A stretch of DNA of 64,000 nt from Fibrobacter succinogenes (GCA_902762305.1 CACWNW010000001.1:186001-250000), one strand, 5' to 3'. Positions 6,628 through 16,676 are shown, counted from the stretch's first letter. Numbers and translations: made by a program. Notes: a model not told the origin generated them from the letters alone.

Positions 6628-9103
6628 CAATCTGCAGGGCAGCATACTTGAGGATAATCGTCCTTATGGCGTTGTCACCGTTGAAGCGGACATCCACGCG
6701 GGCATTGTCCCCCGTACCGTAGCACTTGATAATCGTCCCTACGCCATACTTGGAATGGCGCACCCGAACTCCCGGATGGTAAGGATTCCCGCTGTATTCA
6801 TCGTAAACGACGCGCGGGCCGCTCGGCACGGCAGGCTTCACCGGAGGGGCGACCTTGATCGGATTCCTATAAACGATGCGCTGGTCGTTCTTGCGGATAG
6901 ACGCCGGCACGGACTGCCTAGGATAAGAACCTCCGAACGAAGAGCCGCCCGAAGAATAACCACCCGAAGAGTAGCTACCCGAAGAGCCGCGGTTCGACGA
7001 CGCCATCGCACGGCGGACAAAGTCGGGAGCCTTGTTGTAGCGCGGGAAGGCCCCGCCCGAAAAACTATTCAGGGAATCGCCACTGATGCACGGAGTGAAC
7101 TCCACCACAGATGGGTCCAGTTCCTTGAGGAAGCGCGAAGGAGCGAACGGCCGAATTGTACCCTGGAAGAACCTGCGTTCCGCATGGTACAGATAAAGTT
7201 TCTTCTCGGCTCGGGTACAGCCCACATAGAACAGGCGGCGTTCTTCTTCGAGCTGTTCACGCGATTCGGAAGCCGTAAGCATGGAAGATTCCCGAATAAG
7301 CGGGAATATGCCTTCGTCGCAACCGGCGATATGCACCGTATTGAACTCCAGGCCCTTCGCCATGTGGATAGTCATGAGCGTCACCGCACCCATGGAATCA
7401 TCCACCTTCTTGTCGGCATCGGTCAAGAGCGATATATCCTGGATAAACGAATCGAGAGTCGCGTCCGGATGTTCCTCGTCGAATTCGCGGATGGCGTTCA
7501 CCATTTCATCGATGTTCGCAATACGCTCGTCGGCGGTAAGTTCATCTTCCTTGCGCAAGAAATCCTTGTACCCCGTATCGGAGATGATGCGTTCCGCAAG
7601 AATCGGGAGCGGAGTCTCGCCCGCTGCAATCAAGTCCTTCCAACTCTGGACAAGGTCGGTAAAGCCCTTGAGCTTCGGGGCGGTGCGCCCTGTGCCGTTA
7701 GCTTCGGCCACAAGCATCTGCCAGAAGGTGCCTTCGCCGTTCCGGACTCGCGCAAGCACGGTCTCCACCGTAGTCTTGCCTATGGCACGCGACGGCGTAT
7801 TGATTACGCGCAGGTGAGCCGCATCGTCCTTCTCGTTTGCAAGCAAGCGCAAATAAGCAAGAATGTCCTTGATTTCCTTGCGGTCCCAGAATCGCGTACC
7901 GCCAAAAATCACCGAAGGAATCCTGCAATCGTTCAACGCCTTCTCTATCACGCGGGACTGCGCGTTGGTACGGTAAAAGATTGCCGTCTTCGCATAGCCT
8001 TCGCTACCGGCAGCCATAATGCAGTTCGCAATCTGCTGCGCCTCGGAGCGGTCGTCTTCCATGTGGCGCACGCGTATAGGGTCACCCGCCTCCTCCTTGG
8101 AGAACACCTTCTTCTCCATTTCGAGAGGGCGCACGTTATGCGCAATCACGGAACCCGCCCCCTTCACAATGTTGCTCGTCGAACGATAGTTGCGTTCCAG
8201 CTTCACGATGGTAACAGGCGCGAAATCCCGGTGGAAGTTGCGGATAATCTTGATATTGGCACCACGCCAGCCGTAAATACTCTGGTCGTCATCGCCCACC
8301 ACGGTCACGTTCTTGTCGTCGTTTATCAGGAGTTTCAGCAGTTCGTACTGCACGTCGTTCGTATCCTGATATTCGTCGACCACCACGTACTGGAACACCT
8401 GCTTCAGCTGGTTCGTGATACTCGGAACCTTCTGCAACAGGAGTACGGTATTGAACAGGAGATCGTCGAAGTCCATGGCATTCGACTCACGAAGGCGCTT
8501 CTGGTATTCCGCATAGTAACCGGCGCGACGTTCATCGTCGGCAAATTCCGCACGTCCCATCGCCACTTCCGGTGTCTGCAAGACCGCAGACCCGTGCTCG
8601 TAAAGGACCGTATTCTTGTAGCGCGAAATCGCACCGTGCACACGCTTGATTTCGGCAGCATCGCAGTCATCACCGAGATCTTCCTTGAGAATCTGTTTCA
8701 GCAAGCGTTTTTGGTCGTCGTCATCGTATATCGAAAAGTTCGCGTCGTACCAGGATCCGCCCATGGCCTGCGCAACGGTTTCCATAGCAAGGCTTTTCTT
8801 GAGCAGGCGCAGGCAAACCGAGTGGAATGTACCCATCCACGGGAAACGCATGTTGCAATCGAGCAACTTCTGGATACGCGCGGTCATCTCACGGGCCGCC
8901 TTGTTCGTGAATGTCACGGCAAGGATATTCCTCGGCTCTACCTGATATTGTGATACGAGGTGCGCAATCTTGTAAGTGATGGCACGGGTCTTTCCCGAAC
9001 CTGCGCCCGCAAGAATAAGCATCGGCCCGTCAATCTTCTTGGCAGCGGCAGCTTGTTCCGGGTTCAGTTCCCTATCCAGTACACTTGCATCTACAATTGC
9101 CAT
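6620..9103 (-). CDS. pcrA: ATP-dependent DNA helicase, UvrD/PcrA family
   Basis: 827 aa from the ATG at 9103, preceded by GGAG at a good spacing; the longer reading opens with TTG and is rejected. Superfamily 1 motifs run in order: Walker A ILAGAGSGKTRA, VTFTNKAAREM, VDEYQDTNDVQYELL, GDDDQSIYGWRGA, NYRSTSNIV, MTIHMAKGLEFNTV, RRLFYVGCTRAEKKL. A Ser/Gly/Tyr-rich linker (about residues 690-735) joins the motor to a C-terminal Tudor-like module (GVRVRHSKYGVGTII) as in PcrA/UvrD. It unwinds DNA 3'-5' in repair and replication restart. The low-complexity linker is longer than in textbook members. Confidence 0.96.
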   Translation of the reverse strand: MAIVDASVLDRELNPEQAAAAKKIDGPMLILAGAGSGKTRAITYKIAHLVSQYQVEPRNILAVTFTNKAAREMTARIQKLLDCNMRFPWMGTFHSVCLRLLKKSLAMETVAQAMGGSWYDANFSIYDDDDQKRLLKQILKEDLGDDCDAAEIKRVHGAISRYKNTVLYEHGSAVLQTPEVAMGRAEFADDERRAGYYAEYQKRLRESNAMDFDDLLFNTVLLLQKVPSITNQLKQVFQYVVVDEYQDTNDVQYELLKLLINDDKNVTVVGDDDQSIYGWRGANIKIIRNFHRDFAPVTIVKLERNYRSTSNIVKGAGSVIAHNVRPLEMEKKVFSKEEAGDPIRVRHMEDDRSEAQQIANCIMAAGSEGYAKTAIFYRTNAQSRVIEKALNDCRIPSVIFGGTRFWDRKEIKDILAYLRLLANEKDDAAHLRVINTPSRAIGKTTVETVLARVRNGEGTFWQMLVAEANGTGRTAPKLKGFTDLVQSWKDLIAAGETPLPILAERIISDTGYKDFLRKEDELTADERIANIDEMVNAIREFDEEHPDATLDSFIQDISLLTDADKKVDDSMGAVTLMTIHMAKGLEFNTVHIAGCDEGIFPLIRESSMLTASESREQLEEERRLFYVGCTRAEKKLYLYHAERRFFQGTIRPFAPSRFLKELDPSVVEFTPCISGDSLNSFSGGAFPRYNKAPDFVRRAMASSNRGSSGSYSSGGYSSGGSSFGGSYPRQSVPASIRKNDQRIVYRNPIKVAPPVKPAVPSGPRVVYDEYSGNPYHPGVRVRHSKYGVGTIIKCYGTGDNARVDVRFNGDNAIRTIILKYAALQIVG

Positions 9104-9189
9104 CAAATTCTCCAAATGAATCTATCGCGGCAAATATAAAACAATCCCGCCAAAGCATCGCCAGGCGGGACCAAAAATGCAGTTGTTTT

Positions 9190-9828
9190 TTAGAAAAGCA
9201 TCATGGGGGGCCAGTGTCCGGACTTGGGGCGTTCCTTGAAGGTCGCCTTCGGCAGGAACTCCTTCAGCCTGAGCGTCATCGCCGGAGTCACGTCCTGGTC
9301 CATGCGCCCGAAAAGCACCTGGATATCTTCGCTGTTCTCGACAACATTCTCGATCCTCTGGGCAGCGAGGAACTTGAGGCCGTCCGCAAGCAGCGTCGCG
9401 TCCATCTTCCTTGCCGCATCAAGCCATTCCTCGGGCCAGTCGCTGAACTCGTCATCGAACTGCTCCTTGAACGCCTTGAGGCCCACATCGAGCGAGGAAT
9501 GCATTTCGCGCGCCTTGAACAACAGGTTCTCGGAATTCCACGGGCCTTCCTCGTCGCAGAAATTCGCAAAAGGCGAAAGCAGAATCCACTTCTGGTTCGC
9601 GGGGCGCTTCGATGCGCTAAGCAGCAGGATAAAGGCGCCCAGCCCCCACCCGACTACGGTATTCGCCTTGGAAACCCCGTCAATGGCATAAACATCGTCA
9701 AGATGGGGCGCCATTTTTTCGTAAGGTATAAAAATGTGCTTGGCAGATGCATCCGCATCCGTCAGATCGTCTTCCCATAGGGACAAATCAGACGCCCAAT
9801 CCGGCAGCCAAATCCATTTTTCACTCAT
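9190..9828 (-). CDS. Alpha/beta-hydrolase-fold protein with missing nucleophile
   Basis: 212 aa from the ATG at 9828, which has GGAGAAGG just upstream; the longer frame to 10044 adds a non-homologous stretch and is rejected. The sequence follows small BioH/BioG-like esterases: a WLPDWASDLSLWED start, a nucleophile elbow at residues 60-64 reading GWGLG where esterases have GWSLG, and a C-terminal KSGHWPPMML with the expected His205. The catalytic Ser is therefore replaced by Gly62. It could be a non-enzymatic relative or use another mechanism. No biotin genes are nearby. Exact role unknown. Confidence 0.6.
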   Translation of the reverse strand: MSEKWIWLPDWASDLSLWEDDLTDADASAKHIFIPYEKMAPHLDDVYAIDGVSKANTVVGWGLGAFILLLSASKRPANQKWILLSPFANFCDEEGPWNSENLLFKAREMHSSLDVGLKAFKEQFDDEFSDWPEEWLDAARKMDATLLADGLKFLAAQRIENVVENSEDIQVLFGRMDQDVTPAMTLRLKEFLPKATFKERPKSGHWPPMMLF

Positions 9829-10001
9829 GTTCCTTCTCCAAACATTACTCCTAGGAAACTTACATGGAACAACCACAGATAAATGTATATATGCAAAAAC
9901 AAAAAAGTGTAATATTTTGCAAAAAAAATTTCTAGATATTATATTTTGGAATACAAAAAAAAGCGAAATTACATACAAAACAGGAAAAAATAACTTATAG
10001 A

Positions 10002-10015
10002 GGCTCCCTAGAGCC
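10002..10015. other. Small inverted repeat upstream of TPM gene
   Basis: GGCTC and GAGCC flank a CCTA loop 12 bases before the GTG start of the TPM-domain gene, in an otherwise very AT-rich divergent intergenic region (9829-10027). Possibly an operator or a 5' UTR hairpin; function not shown. Confidence 0.3.
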
Positions 10016-10027
10016 AGCAAAAACATC

Positions 10028-11332
10028 GTGACAGACATCCACAAAGTGTTTCAGAGCACCAAAATACTTCTAGCAATAGCGTTCGCCTTCACATCCACGG
10101 CGTTCGGGCTCCCTTCGCGCCCAGAGAAAAGCCACGTCTACGACGAAAACCGCGTAGTTCCGGCCCAGCAGCTGGAATTTTTCGACAACCTCTCGATGGA
10201 AATAGCGAAAGAAACAGGCATTTCCATAGATGCCGTACTGCTCGACGACATCGGAGAGAGGGTGGCTTCCCAATACGCTTCGGACATTGCCGAAAAATGG
10301 AAAGCGGATGCCGGCCTAGACGGGGAAATCCTGATTTTCGTCGCACAGAAGCAGAGGCGCAAATTCATCGTGACCAAGGGATCGGCAAGCGGAATCCTCG
10401 ACGATGCGACAATCAAGAAACTCGACCAGGAAATCCTCGTGCCCGCATTCCGCCAGGAACGATACGGCGACGGCCTGCTTACCCTTGCGGCAAAGCTCGC
10501 CTTCACCCTCACCGACAGCAACGGAACCGCAATAGATATCGACGAGAAGGAACTCCCCAAAGAAGAGCCAATGTCCATCCGCGGGTGGATTTTCATCGCA
10601 GTCGTATTCGGCCTGCTCATCGCTCTCGGAAGCAGAGGAAGGCGGTTCGGGTTCTTCGACAACATGAAGAAACTCCTGAGCGTAAGCGAAATCGAAAAGT
10701 CGCAGTGGCCCGAAATTTTCAGGAACACCTTCGGCGACAACCTCATATCGGCATTCATTTCCGGCCAGTGCCTCATGGAAGGGTTCGACGCCCTCAAATC
10801 GCCCTGGACCATCAGTTTCATCCTCAAGGACAACTCCCCCGCCGAAATAGAAAAGCTCGCAGCGTTCCAGAAGCGGGCCAGCAGGGAGAACCTGCAATTT
10901 GCAAATTTCTACAGTCCTGCAGAAATCATACATTCGCTAGACAACAGCCCGCTGGAATACTTGCACATCGCCAACCGCAACGTGCCACTCTGCGGTATCA
11001 AGCCGCTTTCGGGATTCTCGCCGCGTCCCGAGAAACTGGCGGCCCAATGCGAGCAGGAAATCCGCAAGACGCTCGAGCGCCTGCAGGCCACGCCCGCCGA
11101 TGCATCGGGCGAAAGCGCAAAATCCCCGAAACACGGTGGAGCCTCCTTCGACAAGACGCTGAACGAGGTAATCCCCCTCCTGTACGGAATCTATTTCCTA
11201 GAAACAGAAAACTACCCCGAAAACAACGGGGTAGTTCTAGAACGTTATCCTGTGCAGGACTATGCGGGACTCATCCAGACCCTATCGGGAATCGCGGCCC
11301 GCATCGAGCGCGCAAAATTCGAGATAAAGTAA
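10028..11332 (+). CDS. TPM-domain (YgcG-like) secreted/membrane protein
   Basis: 434 aa, GTG start. Residues about 10-27 form a signal peptide (ILLAIAFAFTSTAFG). A TPM domain at about 33-165 shows the typical VYDENRVVPAQQLEFFDNL, ILIFVAQKQRRKFIVTKG and FRQERYGDGLLTLAA segments. A transmembrane helix near 186-200 (WIFIAVVFGLLIALG) separates it from a C-terminal alpha-rich domain of about 230 aa that I do not recognise. TPM domains are linked to envelope maintenance and photosystem repair in other lineages. It is convergent with, and abuts without a gap, the DUF3300 gene; TPM and DUF3300 genes are often neighbours (from memory). Confidence 0.75.
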   Translation: MTDIHKVFQSTKILLAIAFAFTSTAFGLPSRPEKSHVYDENRVVPAQQLEFFDNLSMEIAKETGISIDAVLLDDIGERVASQYASDIAEKWKADAGLDGEILIFVAQKQRRKFIVTKGSASGILDDATIKKLDQEILVPAFRQERYGDGLLTLAAKLAFTLTDSNGTAIDIDEKELPKEEPMSIRGWIFIAVVFGLLIALGSRGRRFGFFDNMKKLLSVSEIEKSQWPEIFRNTFGDNLISAFISGQCLMEGFDALKSPWTISFILKDNSPAEIEKLAAFQKRASRENLQFANFYSPAEIIHSLDNSPLEYLHIANRNVPLCGIKPLSGFSPRPEKLAAQCEQEIRKTLERLQATPADASGESAKSPKHGGASFDKTLNEVIPLLYGIYFLETENYPENNGVVLERYPVQDYAGLIQTLSGIAARIERAKFEIK

Positions 11333-12517
11333 TTAACGACGCTGGATTACCCTGCCGGCACCGGCATGCGAGCCATGTGACGAGCGGGAACCGAAACCAT
11401 CGCGGGAACTGCGATTGTCACGGGATCTGTCGTCGTCCCTGCGGCTGCTGTTACGCGAATTAATGTTTGCACCATCTTCTTCGAACTGGGACCTGGATAC
11501 AGACTGCGAAGTCGAGCGAGGAGCGGGCTGCGGCTCAGACCTGTAGTTCCTCGGTTCCGGCCACGAAGATGCCTGCCTCGGAGCTTCGGTGCGCTTCACG
11601 TTGAAGCCACTCTTCGGCTGGGGTTCATAGTGCTGTTTCGAAGGAGGTGGCGGAGGATTGTGACCTACCGGCACGGCGCGGTGTTCCCTACGCGGAGGAG
11701 GGGGCGCCGCATGGTGGCGATGCGGAGGAGGAGGCGCTACATGGTGGCGGCGCGGTGGCGGCGCATAGCGACGCGGCGAATGTACATAGCGGTGCGGGTA
11801 ACGCGGGTAATGCCAACGCGGATGCCAGTGAGCGCGACGCACGTAGATAGCACGGGAATGCCAATCGAACCAGCATGCACCCCAGCCCCAGAATCCAAAC
11901 CAGCTGCCAAGCCATACGCCAGGCGTATACGTAACGGTGGTATATCCGTCGTAATAGCGGTAGTAGACATAGTGGGGATTGTAGACCGGCACGTAGACGT
12001 ATTCCGTGCGCACAGGCGTGATTGTTATGTTGTCTCCATTCGAGACCTTCACGTACTGGTCGCTCCTCAAGTGCCCGAACTTCGATGCCGTATGACGCAG
12101 GCGCTGGATAGCCGCCATCACGTCGTTTTTCTGCATGACGACCGCATAGCCCAGCTGGTCTGTCCAGCCACCATAATCGGCCATCATCGTCAACACTTGC
12201 GGGAACGGGATAAGCGCCTGCACGCTAGCATCGTACGGGAGCTTCGCGCGTTCAAGCGCAACCGAAAGGTCCTTGCCTTTCAGATGCTTGTGTTCTTCAG
12301 CCCACTGGGCTGCCGGAGCAATCTGTTCTCCATAGGTTGATGCCGAAAGTACCTGAACCAGAAGCGGGTCTGGGTACAGCGCTATGTTGGCCACCAGCGT
12401 GTCCAGTTCTGCTCGAGAAAACCCCTCTTGGGCGTGTATTACGCACGGCATACAGAAGAACACCGCAAAAATGGCGACCAACCAAATTTTGGAACTTTTT
12501 GTTTCGTTTGCGTTCAT
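11333..12517 (-). CDS. DUF3300-family secreted protein
   Basis: 394 aa. A signal peptide spans about residues 8-30 (WLVAIFAVFFCMPCVIHA). The DUF3300 domain follows (about 35-240), with the characteristic NIALYPDPLLVQVLSASTY, VPVYNPHYVYY and GSWFGFWGWGACWFDW segments. The C-terminal 150 residues are low-complexity: Tyr/Trp/His-rich, then Pro/His runs, then Ser/Arg-rich. Composition suggests a disordered periplasmic tail. Function of DUF3300 is unknown. A good AGGAGG-like ribosome site (GGAGGTTCC) precedes the ATG at 12517. It lies divergent from the CotH array. Confidence 0.8.
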   Translation of the reverse strand: MNANETKSSKIWLVAIFAVFFCMPCVIHAQEGFSRAELDTLVANIALYPDPLLVQVLSASTYGEQIAPAAQWAEEHKHLKGKDLSVALERAKLPYDASVQALIPFPQVLTMMADYGGWTDQLGYAVVMQKNDVMAAIQRLRHTASKFGHLRSDQYVKVSNGDNITITPVRTEYVYVPVYNPHYVYYRYYDGYTTVTYTPGVWLGSWFGFWGWGACWFDWHSRAIYVRRAHWHPRWHYPRYPHRYVHSPRRYAPPPRRHHVAPPPPHRHHAAPPPPRREHRAVPVGHNPPPPPSKQHYEPQPKSGFNVKRTEAPRQASSWPEPRNYRSEPQPAPRSTSQSVSRSQFEEDGANINSRNSSRRDDDRSRDNRSSRDGFGSRSSHGSHAGAGRVIQRR

Positions 12518-12704
12518 GAGGAACCTCCTTCGTTTCCTTAAAATACATCAATTTGATGCCTGAAATTCCACTTTGGTTGCAAAAAAAACATTTTTTTTGA
12601 TTTTTTTTAGTTGTAAGCCAAAACAACGCGTAAACGACAATTAACATATGCATATTTGCCATAACATATAGATTTATAACAGGTATTGGATACAGGAGGC
12701 AAAT

Positions 12705-14627
12705 ATGTCGCGATTATCGAAGACATTGCTATTTTCTTATGGGTTAGCATTCGCCCTGTCAGCGAATGCTTTTGCACAAACGTACGACTTACCGATCGTT
12801 TTCGTTGACACTAAAGGCAAATGCCTAGACAGCAAAGTCACAGAAAAAATTCCGGCCACAATGAAAGTACTGGACGGAAAGACGAATAACGTGGCTGATA
12901 GTGCCAAAGGAACACGTTACGATATTGGCATAAAAGTTCGTGGACAATCCTCGGCTTTGTTCCCCAAGCCTGGGTACGGCGTGGAAGTACGTGACGAAAA
13001 GGGAGAAGGCAAGGATGTAAGCCTGTTCGGGCTGCCACCTTCCGACGACTGGGTTTTCCATGGTCCGTATGTTGACAAGAGCTTGGTGCGTAACGCACTT
13101 GCACACTGGCTCTTTAGGCAGGCTGGCCATTACAGCCCGCGTAGCAAGCATTTCGACCTGTACATCAACGGGGTCTATCGCGGAGTCTATGTGCTTCTCG
13201 AAAAAATCAAGCGTGACAAATACCGCGTCAATGTCAGCAAGCTCAAAGAAACAGACATTAGCGGCGAAGAAGTGACTGGCGGCTATATTTGGGCATTCGA
13301 CAAGACGGGCACCAACACGGGTGGCGCAGGCAGTGGCCCCATCGAAAAGGAAGGTTTCAGCACCTCCGACGGTTTGAACGTCATTTTGCACTATCCCAAG
13401 AAAGAAAACATCAAGAAAGAGCAGGAAAACTACCTGAAAAAGTACTTGAACGACCTTGAAGGCCTGTTCAAGAACGGCAAGAACGGTCAGGGGTATGAAA
13501 AATACGTCGATATGACTTCTGCGCTGGACTACGTGTTGCACGAAGAAGTGACCAACAACGCGGACTCCTACTGGTGCAGTTTCTTCTTGCACAAACCCAA
13601 GGACAAGATAGACTCGAACGGCGTCAAGACCGAAGGCAAAGTAACGCTCGGCCCGGCTTGGGACTTCAACCTCGCCATGAGCAACGGCTCCCAGCCTGAA
13701 AACGGCGGAGGCCAAGGTGGTCAGGGTGGCTGGAACCAGGGCGGTGGCATGTGGGGCGGCGGCTTCGGTGGCGGCTTCGGCGGCGGCATGGGAGGCTTCT
13801 CCAGCTCAGGCAACGGATGGCAAATTGAAAACAGCATGAAGAGTGGCCAGATGATGGGCAGTTCCTTGAAGGCTCCGAACTGGCTACTTGGCATGTGGAA
13901 GGACAGCCACTACCAAAGTGAACTCAAAAAACGCTGGGCGGAACTCCGCAGTGGCGTGTGGCACACCAAGACCATGGACAAGTATCTGGATTCCATGAAA
14001 ACGTACTTGAAGAGCGCTGCCGACAGAAACTTCAAACGCTGGCCGAACTTGGGTAAATCTAGTGGTCAGGGCGACAACGATCCAGAGCCAATGAAATTCT
14101 GCAACCAAGGCGGAGGACAGCAAGGCGGAATGTGGGGCATGGGCGGTATGCCCATGGGCGGCTACAACGCAACGACCTGGGACGGAGAATTCGAACATCT
14201 CCGCAAGAAGATGAAAGAAAGAATGGCCTGGATGGACCAGCAACTCGGATTTACCGAACCAGCCCAAGCCATCGTGTTAGAACCGATAATCCATGTTCCT
14301 GATTGGGAAAAGGAGGAGGCCGCCAAGGATTCCTCCAAGCAAACGGTCACGCCGCCGGACACCGGTTCTCACCACCACCACGGCTACATAATGGATGTTG
14401 GCATGGATGATTTCAGCAGATTGTCCCCGACCAACTTCTATGTCTTGAACAGCAGCAGCCTTGAAATCCATACGGATCTGGGCGGAAAATTCGCCCTTAT
14501 CGATCTGAACGGAGTCACCTTGTTCAAGACCCAAATCAAGAAAGGCATTACGACCCTCAAGATTCCGGCCAAGGCTCAGAACAAAGCCTGGATAGCGACT
14601 CTCGACGGCAAAATGATGAACCGCTAA
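12705..14627 (+). CDS. Secreted CotH-kinase-family protein, copy 1
   Basis: 640 aa; strong ribosome site AGGAGG seven bases before ATG. Signal peptide 1-24 ends AFA before QTYDLP. The CotH domain (about 25-500) shows IKVRGQSSALFPKPGYGVEV, the FDLYINGVYRGVYVLLEKI core and LGPAWDFNLAMSNG, with Asp320 in the conserved WDFN. Family knowledge: CotH proteins are atypical kinases, and a late Asp in this position helps bind metal-ATP. A Gly/Trp/Gln-rich insert (about 333-370) follows WDFN. The last 70 residues (from FSRLSPTNF, with ALIDLNGVTLFKT) form a beta-rich tail shared with copies 2 and 3. First of four tandem paralogues; a terminator follows. Confidence 0.85.
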   Translation: MSRLSKTLLFSYGLAFALSANAFAQTYDLPIVFVDTKGKCLDSKVTEKIPATMKVLDGKTNNVADSAKGTRYDIGIKVRGQSSALFPKPGYGVEVRDEKGEGKDVSLFGLPPSDDWVFHGPYVDKSLVRNALAHWLFRQAGHYSPRSKHFDLYINGVYRGVYVLLEKIKRDKYRVNVSKLKETDISGEEVTGGYIWAFDKTGTNTGGAGSGPIEKEGFSTSDGLNVILHYPKKENIKKEQENYLKKYLNDLEGLFKNGKNGQGYEKYVDMTSALDYVLHEEVTNNADSYWCSFFLHKPKDKIDSNGVKTEGKVTLGPAWDFNLAMSNGSQPENGGGQGGQGGWNQGGGMWGGGFGGGFGGGMGGFSSSGNGWQIENSMKSGQMMGSSLKAPNWLLGMWKDSHYQSELKKRWAELRSGVWHTKTMDKYLDSMKTYLKSAADRNFKRWPNLGKSSGQGDNDPEPMKFCNQGGGQQGGMWGMGGMPMGGYNATTWDGEFEHLRKKMKERMAWMDQQLGFTEPAQAIVLEPIIHVPDWEKEEAAKDSSKQTVTPPDTGSHHHHGYIMDVGMDDFSRLSPTNFYVLNSSSLEIHTDLGGKFALIDLNGVTLFKTQIKKGITTLKIPAKAQNKAWIATLDGKMMNR

Positions 14628-14640
14628 AGTTTCTTGATAG

Positions 14641-14680
14641 AAAAAAAAGAGGCGACCTTCGGGACGTCTCTTTTTTATTT
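14641..14680 (+). terminator. Intrinsic terminator after CotH copy 1
   Basis: An A-rich and GAGGCGACC arm pairs with GGACGTCTC around a TTCG tetraloop and is followed by TTTTTTATTTTT. One G-U pair and one mismatch. Placed 14 bases after the stop codon. Confidence 0.85.
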
Positions 14681-14902
14681 TTCGATTTGTTTTTGCAAAA
14701 AACGGAACATATCGTCCCTCACCCTTTTTTAGAACAACAACCCTTCCAAGCCCGATTTAACGCTTTTCCATAAAATCAGCGCAATTTAACCATTTTCTCT
14801 AAAAAAAGCCAGAATGGCTCTACAACACAAAAAAAAATTTATACGGAACAAACTAGCCTTTTGAACTTATTTTTTATCTGTACATTGGCATTAGGAGTAA
14901 AT

Positions 14903-16649
14903 ATGATTCGCCAACCCAAAAAACTTATTTTACCGCTAGCATTCTGCCTAGCTTCATTTGCATTCGCACAAACATACGACTTGCCCATCATTTTTGTTGA
15001 CACCAAGCAATACCATGAAGGTACTGGACGGGCAGACGAATAACGTAGCCGACAGCGCCAAGGGCGCATTCTACAACATCGGCATCAAGGTTCGCGGTCA
15101 GTCATCCGCCATGTTCCCCAAGCCCGGCTACAGCGTCGAAGTCCGCAACGAAAAGGGCGAAGGAATGGACGCGAGCATGTTCGGGCTCCCGCCCTCCGAC
15201 GACTGGGTATTCCATGGCCCCTACGTCGACAAGAGCATGTTACGCAACGCCCTCGCCTACTGGCTCTTTAGGCAGGCAGGTCGCTACGCCCCGCGCACCA
15301 AGCATTTCGACCTCTACATCAACGGCGTATACCGCGGCGTGTACGTAATGGTCGAAAAAATCAAGCGCGGCAAATACCGCGTGAACGTGAGCAAGCTTAA
15401 AGAAGACGATATCGCCGGCGATAGCCTTACCGGCGGCTACATTTGGGCATTCGACAAAACGGGAACCAATACAGGCGGCGCCGGTGACCAAAAAACGGGC
15501 GGCATCGAAGCCGAAGGATTCAACACCTCCGACGGTCTGAACGTGATTCTGCACTACCCCAAGAAGGCAAATATCCAAAAACAGCAGGAAGAGTACCTAA
15601 AGAAGTACCTGAACGATCTCGAAGCGCTGTTCAAGAACGGCAAGAACGGAGACGGGTTCGAGAAATACGTCGATCTCGGTTCCGCCGTGGACTACGTGCT
15701 ACATCAGGAAATCACCAATAATGGAGACTCTTACTGGTGCAGTTTCTTCTTGCACAAACCCAAGAACAAGACCAACAAAGAAGGCGTATACACCGAAGGC
15801 AAGGTGACCCTTGGCCCGCCGTGGGACTTCAACTTGGCCATGAGCAATGGCGGCATGATGGGCGGCAGCGGTAACAAATGGCAGATTGAAAGCAAAGGCG
15901 GCGGCGGTGGCGGCGGCTGGGGTGGCGGCTGGGGCGGCGGCGGCATGGGTTCGCTCAAGGCTCCCAACTGGCTTATTGGTTTGTGGAAGAGAAGTGATTA
16001 CCAGGACGAAATGAAGAAGCGCTGGGCGGAACTCCGCAGCGGTGTGTGGCACACCAAGGTCATGGACGCCTACTTGGATTCCATGAAGACGTACTTGACG
16101 AAGGCTGCCGACAGAAACTTCAAGCGCTGGCCGAACTTGGGCAAAAATAGTGGCCAGAACGATCCAGATCCGGAGCCGATGAAATACTGCAGCAGCCAGG
16201 GGGGCGGCTACGGCATGGGCATGGGCGGCAACAACGCCAATACCTGGGACGGCGAAGTGGAACACCTCCGCGCAAAAATGAAAGATAGAATGGCCTGGAT
16301 GGACCAAAAGTTCGGATTTACGGAACCGGCAAATCCCGTTGTAACCGGACCTGTAGACCCCGAAATCCATTGGCCCCATTGGGAGAAGGATACCGCAGCA
16401 ATTGACCCGCCGCCGCCGGCATTCCGGGACGATTTCAGCAGGCTGTCTCCGATGAACTTCTTTAACGTGAACGGCGACCGTCTTGAAATCCAGACGAGCT
16501 TGGGCGGCACTTTCGCCCTCATCGACCTAAATGGCGTTGTCCTGTACAAGACCCGCATCGGCAAGGGACTCACGACCCTGAAGATTCCGGCCAAAGCACG
16601 GAACAAGGCATGGATAGCGACACTCAACGGCAAAATGTTGAACCGCTAA
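14903..16649 (+). pseudogene. CotH-kinase-family protein, copy 2, frameshifted by a 38-nt deletion
   Basis: An ATG at 14903 with a GGAG site starts a good signal peptide (MIRQPKKLILPLAF, ending AFA before QTYDLPIIFVDTK). The frame stops at 15041-15043. The rest of the protein continues in another frame to 16649. Alignment with copies 1 and 3 shows 45 bases between the VDTK codons and the MKVLDG codons, but only 7 here: a 38-nt loss that breaks the frame. The body has every CotH landmark, including GPPWDFNLAMSN, a Gly-rich insert, and the shared C-terminal segment. Restarting at ATG 15015 would give 544 aa without a signal peptide. No other lesion is seen, so decay is recent or the sequence is in error. 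Copy 3 follows after 27 bases. Confidence 0.8.
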
Positions 16650-16676
16650 GAGATAAGAAATTGGGTTGAGGAGAAA

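Noticed and set aside
6542-8953. 803-codon plus-strand frame opposite pcrA
   Set aside because: Fully antisense to a helicase with all SF1 motifs; its translation is Arg/His/Val-rich shadow sequence with no domain. Long antisense frames are common here because of codon bias.
12825-13715. 296-codon minus-strand frame inside CotH copy 1
   Set aside because: Antisense to a protein with a signal peptide and conserved CotH motifs; similar shadows appear opposite the other copies.
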